Notes under the pieces: model-generated
Databases searched by the model: none
Told to the model about the DNA's origin: nothing
Seen by the model: the letters and a program-made list of their open reading frames with translations, nothing else
NCBI GenBank assembly: GCA_964655525.1
Contig: CAZZNE010000001.1
Location: forward strand, 310,001-374,000
Direction of reading: 5' to 3'
Source of the DNA: DLAJ01 sp964655525
GTDB taxonomy: Bacteria; Bacillota; Clostridia; Lachnospirales; Lachnospiraceae
Length of the DNA: 64,000 nt
Translations under genes and position numbers: made by a program
Shown here: positions 60,959 through 64,000 of the stretch, one piece after another
Layout of the letters: the number at the start of each line of letters is the position of its first letter
Numbering within the stretch: the stretch's first letter is position 1

Positions 60959-62359
60959 TTGATCAAAGATAATCAGAAATATTTCAACCGCCTTCATGTT
61001 CTGTTAGATGCGGTGATTATAGCCTGCAGTTATCTGTTGGCTTGGTTTATCAAATTTAAGAGCGGTCTGGTTCAAAGTGAGGCAGGTTTATCCGAGGCAA
61101 CGTACTTTTCGCTGCTTCTGTTGGTTGTTCCGCTTTTTACGATACTATACGGCGTGTGCAATCTTTACAGCTCCAAACGGATGTCGGGCAGGGTGCATGA
61201 GTTCTACAACATTGTCAAAGCAAACACCATTGGGCTTTTGATATTTATCGCAGTGCTTTATTCCATTAAGCAGTCTCATTTTTCCCGATTCATGGTATTC
61301 GGGTTCTATGCCCTGAACATCACATTTGATGCGATTGTGCGAAATTTTATCCGCTATGTACTTCATTTTTTCCGCAGCAGGGGGTATAACGTCAAGTATA
61401 TTCTCCTTGTCGGGTATTCGCGGGCGGCTGAGCAGTATATTGACCGGATCAATGCCAATCCCCAGTGGGGGTATGTTGTGAGGGGAATTCTCGACGACCA
61501 TATTCCGCGTGGAACGATGTATCGCGGGGTCAAGGTACTCGGAACAATCAATAATCTGTTCGTTATCCTGCCGCAGAGCAAGCTGGATGAGATTGCGGTC
61601 ACACTGGCGCTGGAGGATTATGGGAGGCTGGAAGCGATTGTATCCCTTTGTGAAAAGTCGGGGGTACATACAAAGTTTATTCCCGATTATAACAGCGTGA
61701 TCCCAAGCAGACCGTACACGGAAGATCTGATGGGACTTCCGGTGATCAATATCCGCCACGTGCCGCTTACCAATACGTTTAATTTGTTGATGAAGCGTAT
61801 TGTGGACATCATTGGCAGCCTTGTATGTATCGTACTTTTTTCGCCGTTCATGCTCTTTGCCGTGATCGGGATCAAGGTGACGGATAAGGGACCTTTGATT
61901 TTTAAGCAGGAACGGGTAGGACTGCATAATAAATCGTTTCAAATGTATAAGTTCCGTACAATGGAGGTGCAGAAGCCGAGTACGGAACAAAAAGCGTGGA
62001 CGACGAGGAACGATCCGCGTGTGACGAAAATCGGCAGGATCTTACGAAAAACAAGCATCGATGAGATGCCGCAGATATTTAATGTGCTGAAAGGGAACAT
62101 GAGTCTTGTGGGACCAAGACCCGAACGTCCCTTCTTTGTAGAGAAATTTAAGGAAGAGATTCCACGTTATATGATCAAGCATCAGGTGCGTCCGGGCATG
62201 ACGGGATGGGCGCAGATCAACGGCTATCGCGGTGATACATCCATCCGCAAGCGCGTGGAATATGACTTATACTATATTGAGAATTGGACGATGGCATTCG
62301 ATATCAAAATATTATTTCTAACCTTATTCAAGGGCTTTATTAACAAGAATGCCTGCTAG
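60959..62359 (+). CDS. Polyprenyl-phosphate sugar phosphotransferase (WbaP/WcaJ-type initiating enzyme)
   Basis: The 466-residue enzyme starts glycan assembly by moving a hexose-1-phosphate from a UDP-sugar to undecaprenyl phosphate. Four N-terminal membrane segments (about residues 10-130) and a CoA-binding-like middle domain (YILLVGYSRAAEQYI near residue 143) precede the catalytic domain from about residue 275. That domain has KRIVDIIGSL, FKQERVGLHNKSFQMYKFRTM and RPGMTGWAQINGYRGDTSI. The start is a TTG: AGGGTGA lies six bases before the TTG at 60959 but directly abuts a second TTG at 60953. It is monocistronic or co-transcribed with the LCP gene 15 bases downstream. Confidence 0.93.
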   Translation: MIKDNQKYFNRLHVLLDAVIIACSYLLAWFIKFKSGLVQSEAGLSEATYFSLLLLVVPLFTILYGVCNLYSSKRMSGRVHEFYNIVKANTIGLLIFIAVLYSIKQSHFSRFMVFGFYALNITFDAIVRNFIRYVLHFFRSRGYNVKYILLVGYSRAAEQYIDRINANPQWGYVVRGILDDHIPRGTMYRGVKVLGTINNLFVILPQSKLDEIAVTLALEDYGRLEAIVSLCEKSGVHTKFIPDYNSVIPSRPYTEDLMGLPVINIRHVPLTNTFNLLMKRIVDIIGSLVCIVLFSPFMLFAVIGIKVTDKGPLIFKQERVGLHNKSFQMYKFRTMEVQKPSTEQKAWTTRNDPRVTKIGRILRKTSIDEMPQIFNVLKGNMSLVGPRPERPFFVEKFKEEIPRYMIKHQVRPGMTGWAQINGYRGDTSIRKRVEYDLYYIENWTMAFDIKILFLTLFKGFINKNAC

Positions 62360-62373
62360 AAAAGGAGCAAGAG

Positions 62374-63549
62374 ATGGCAAAGCAGCAGTCACAGGAAACA
62401 AAACCAAACGGAAAACGGCTTACGCCGAAGCAGCGAGCGGCAAGAAAAAGAAGAAATATCATCATCTTTATTGTGGAATTATTTGTTTTGGCGATCGTTG
62501 TGGTCGGCGCATGGGCTATCATCAATCTGACGAAAGTGGAGCATCATGAATTGAACGTCGGTACGCAGGATGATATTGACAGCGGCACCAATGTCGATGT
62601 CGTTGTCAATAAGGATGTGTATGAGAACTATACCGAACCGGAGAATCCGATGGCGCGCTATATGCAGGTTGCGCTGTTTGGCTTAGATTCGCGTAAGAGG
62701 AAGCTGGGTGCGGAAGCCAGCCGTTCCGATACGATCATCATCGCATGTATCGATACGCAGGAAAAAACGATCAAGCTTGTATCCGTTTACCGTGACACGT
62801 ATCTGAACCTGACGACCGGTACCTATAATAAATGCAACGGCGCGTATGCTGCGGGAGGCGAGGCGCGTGCGATGACGATGCTGAACACGAATCTGGATCT
62901 CTATATTACGGATTATGTGACGGTCGGTTTTTGGGGAATGATCGATGCGATCGATAAACTGGGCGGTGTATGGATTGATGTGCAGCAGAGTGAGATTGTG
63001 CATTTGAACAGTTACCAGAAGAGTATGGTCGGAACGACAACGGACGGCGTTAATTATTATGCGGAGGAAGGCGTGGATTATACGCCGGTGACACAGAGCG
63101 GCCTTCAGCGCTTAAACGGTCTTCAGGCAACCGCTTACTGCAGAATCCGGTACGTCGGTGATGATTACGGAAGAACGGAGCGCCAGCGTAAGGTCATTGC
63201 GGCAATGATGGAGGCTGCAAGGAACATGAGCTTAACCGAACTGACGGCGATCTTAAACAGCGATGTGTTTGAGGAATTTGCCACCAGTATCGACTTAGAT
63301 GTGATCATTTCGATGCTTGGGGATATTGGAGAATATGAGATCGTGGAGAGCTGCGGCTTCCCGGCAATGGACATGCTTCAGAGTGGAACGATCGGCGGAA
63401 AAGGAAGCTGCGTCGTGCCGATGGACTTAACGGCAAACGTGACAAAGCTTCATGAGATTTTATTTGGTGTGACGGATTATCAGCCGAGTGAGACCGTGCA
63501 GGAGTATAGCGAACAGATTCGGCAGGATACAGCCGGGTATTTGCGATAG
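62374..63549 (+). CDS. LytR-CpsA-Psr (LCP) family glycan ligase
   Basis: The 391-residue protein has a basic cytoplasmic N-terminus, one membrane segment near residues 28-50 and an extracytoplasmic LCP domain. LFGLDSRKRKLGAEASRSDTIIIACID near residue 100, VSVYRDTYL, YNKCNGAYAAGG and GGVWIDV are LCP motifs with the arginines and aspartates that bind the pyrophosphate lipid. LCP enzymes join undecaprenyl-linked glycans to peptidoglycan. Its place right behind the initiating transferase indicates that the polymer made here is attached to the wall. AAAGGAG precedes the ATG, and a terminator follows. Confidence 0.95.
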   Translation: MAKQQSQETKPNGKRLTPKQRAARKRRNIIIFIVELFVLAIVVVGAWAIINLTKVEHHELNVGTQDDIDSGTNVDVVVNKDVYENYTEPENPMARYMQVALFGLDSRKRKLGAEASRSDTIIIACIDTQEKTIKLVSVYRDTYLNLTTGTYNKCNGAYAAGGEARAMTMLNTNLDLYITDYVTVGFWGMIDAIDKLGGVWIDVQQSEIVHLNSYQKSMVGTTTDGVNYYAEEGVDYTPVTQSGLQRLNGLQATAYCRIRYVGDDYGRTERQRKVIAAMMEAARNMSLTELTAILNSDVFEEFATSIDLDVIISMLGDIGEYEIVESCGFPAMDMLQSGTIGGKGSCVVPMDLTANVTKLHEILFGVTDYQPSETVQEYSEQIRQDTAGYLR

Positions 63550-63568
63550 CAGTATAACGGGAATGCAG

Positions 63569-63604
63569 AAGAGGATTCCATACACAGGTGGAGTCCTCTT
63601 TTTC
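63569..63604 (+). terminator. Rho-independent terminator after the LCP gene
   Basis: AAGAGGATTCCA at 63569-63580 pairs with TGGAGTCCTCTT at 63589-63600 (one mismatch) and runs into a T-tract ending at 63603. It closes the initiating transferase-LCP unit, 20 bases after the stop codon. Confidence 0.88.
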
Positions 63605-63709
63605 TAAAGAAACACGGATTTAATCAGCGTTTCTCGAAATGAAAGAATAAAAGAACACATGTATTTTATTGCGTACGCATGGAACCATAAAACTGAAAGA
63701 GAGGCAGTC

Positions 63710-64000
63710 GTGGAAACAATTGATGTGATCATACCAACCTATCGGCCGACAAAACGGCTTTTCAGAATATTGGAGCGGCTTCATGCGCAGACTTATCCGA
63801 TACAAAGGATTATTTTGATCAATACGGAAGAATCCTATTTTGAGCAGTTGATCTACGGGACGTCCGTGGAGCATGCGTTTGACTTAGACCGTTTATTTGA
63901 GAATGTGGAGCTGCGCCATATTCGTAAGGAAGAGTTTGACCATGGCGGCACAAGGCGATTGGGAGTAGCTTTGTCCGACGCCGACCTGTTTGTCTGCATG
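63710..64000 (+). CDS. Family 2 glycosyltransferase, N-terminal part
   Basis: A GTG start at 63710 with AGAGG six bases upstream opens a frame that runs off the right window edge (97 codons seen). It reads VETIDVIIPTYRPTKRLF, then QTYPIQRIILINTEESYFEQ and FDHGGTRRLGVALSDADLFV, the pattern of GT2 rhamnosyltransferase-like enzymes where the H-G-G-T segment follows the donor site. The usual D-x-D lies beyond the edge. It is another sugar transferase of the locus and begins a new unit after the terminator at 63569. Confidence 0.8.
   Translation, partial: METIDVIIPTYRPTKRLFRILERLHAQTYPIQRIILINTEESYFEQLIYGTSVEHAFDLDRLFENVELRHIRKEEFDHGGTRRLGVALSDADLFVCM

Noticed and set aside
61145..61990. 281-codon minus-strand frame opposite the phosphoglycosyltransferase
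   Set aside because: The plus-strand gene has all family motifs. The opposite frame is rich in His, Ile and Arg with no domain.
1..64000. tRNA, rRNA, known riboswitches or an origin of replication
   Set aside because: No cloverleaf with tRNA consensus, no rRNA stretch, no recognisable riboswitch core and no DnaA-box cluster were noticed on reading both strands.

Overview
The window is 64 kb of a surface-polysaccharide biosynthesis locus from a low-to-middle GC Gram-positive bacterium. My best guess is a Lachnospiraceae-type member of Clostridia (Bacillota). The reasons are a LytR-CpsA-Psr ligase, a TagA/WecG-type transferase, LicD, GH25 muramidases with Big2 and choline-binding-type repeats, Shine-Dalgarno sites of the AGGAGG type, and no Gram-negative outer-membrane export genes. 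No rRNA, tRNA, CRISPR array or intact transposase gene was found. A 100-base run of N lies at 31460-31559.

Layout. 1-4.9 kb: two O-acylation modules facing each other, each an AlgI-like MBOAT acyltransferase with an SGNH/DltD-like partner. 5-11.6 kb (minus strand): licD, a GT8, two membrane or unknown proteins and two GT4 glycosyltransferases. 11.9-15.3 kb: a cytidylyltransferase-aminotransferase fusion, converging on a GtrII-like membrane glycosyltransferase. 15.4-21.3 kb: a compact operon with DltD-like protein, MBOAT, FkbH-like loader, acyl carrier protein, MaoC dehydratase and SDR reductase. It looks like a Dlt system rebuilt around a carrier-bound glyceryl-type acyl group and is the main candidate for an undescribed system. 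21.4-30 kb: nucleotide-sugar supply, with a GHMP kinase/nucleotidyltransferase fusion, GT2, UDP-glucose dehydrogenase, TagA-like GT, fucose mutarotase and a bifunctional fucokinase/GDP-fucose pyrophosphorylase. 30-37.4 kb: GT2, acyltransferase-3, two membrane proteins, UDP-glucuronate epimerase-like SDR, an SGNH-like protein without the usual serine, and a zinc-ribbon protein. 37.7-49.8 kb: two GH25 wall proteins interleaved with rfbB, rfbA and rfbC, a membrane protein and a Wzm/Wzt-type ABC exporter. 49.8-64 kb: a methyltransferase, several large GT2 enzymes, phosphoglucomutase, an initiating phosphoglycosyltransferase, an LCP protein and a truncated GT2 at the right edge.

How it fits together. 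Phosphoglucomutase, RfbA/B/C, Ugd, the epimerase and the two kinase-pyrophosphorylase fusions supply dTDP-, UDP- and GDP-sugars. The initiating transferase and many GTs build a lipid-linked chain, the ABC pair exports it, and the LCP protein attaches it to the wall. MBOAT/SGNH modules, acyltransferase-3 and LicD decorate it with ester and phosphodiester groups. Functions are inferred from sequence motifs only. The polymer structure is unknown.

Base composition is patchy. Roughly 0.8-4.9 kb, 9.75-13.7 kb and 23.3-24.0 kb are clearly AT-richer than the rest, which suggests a mosaic built by cassette exchange. Several intergenic gaps carry elaborate nested inverted repeats, and two of these are related copies with compensatory base changes.
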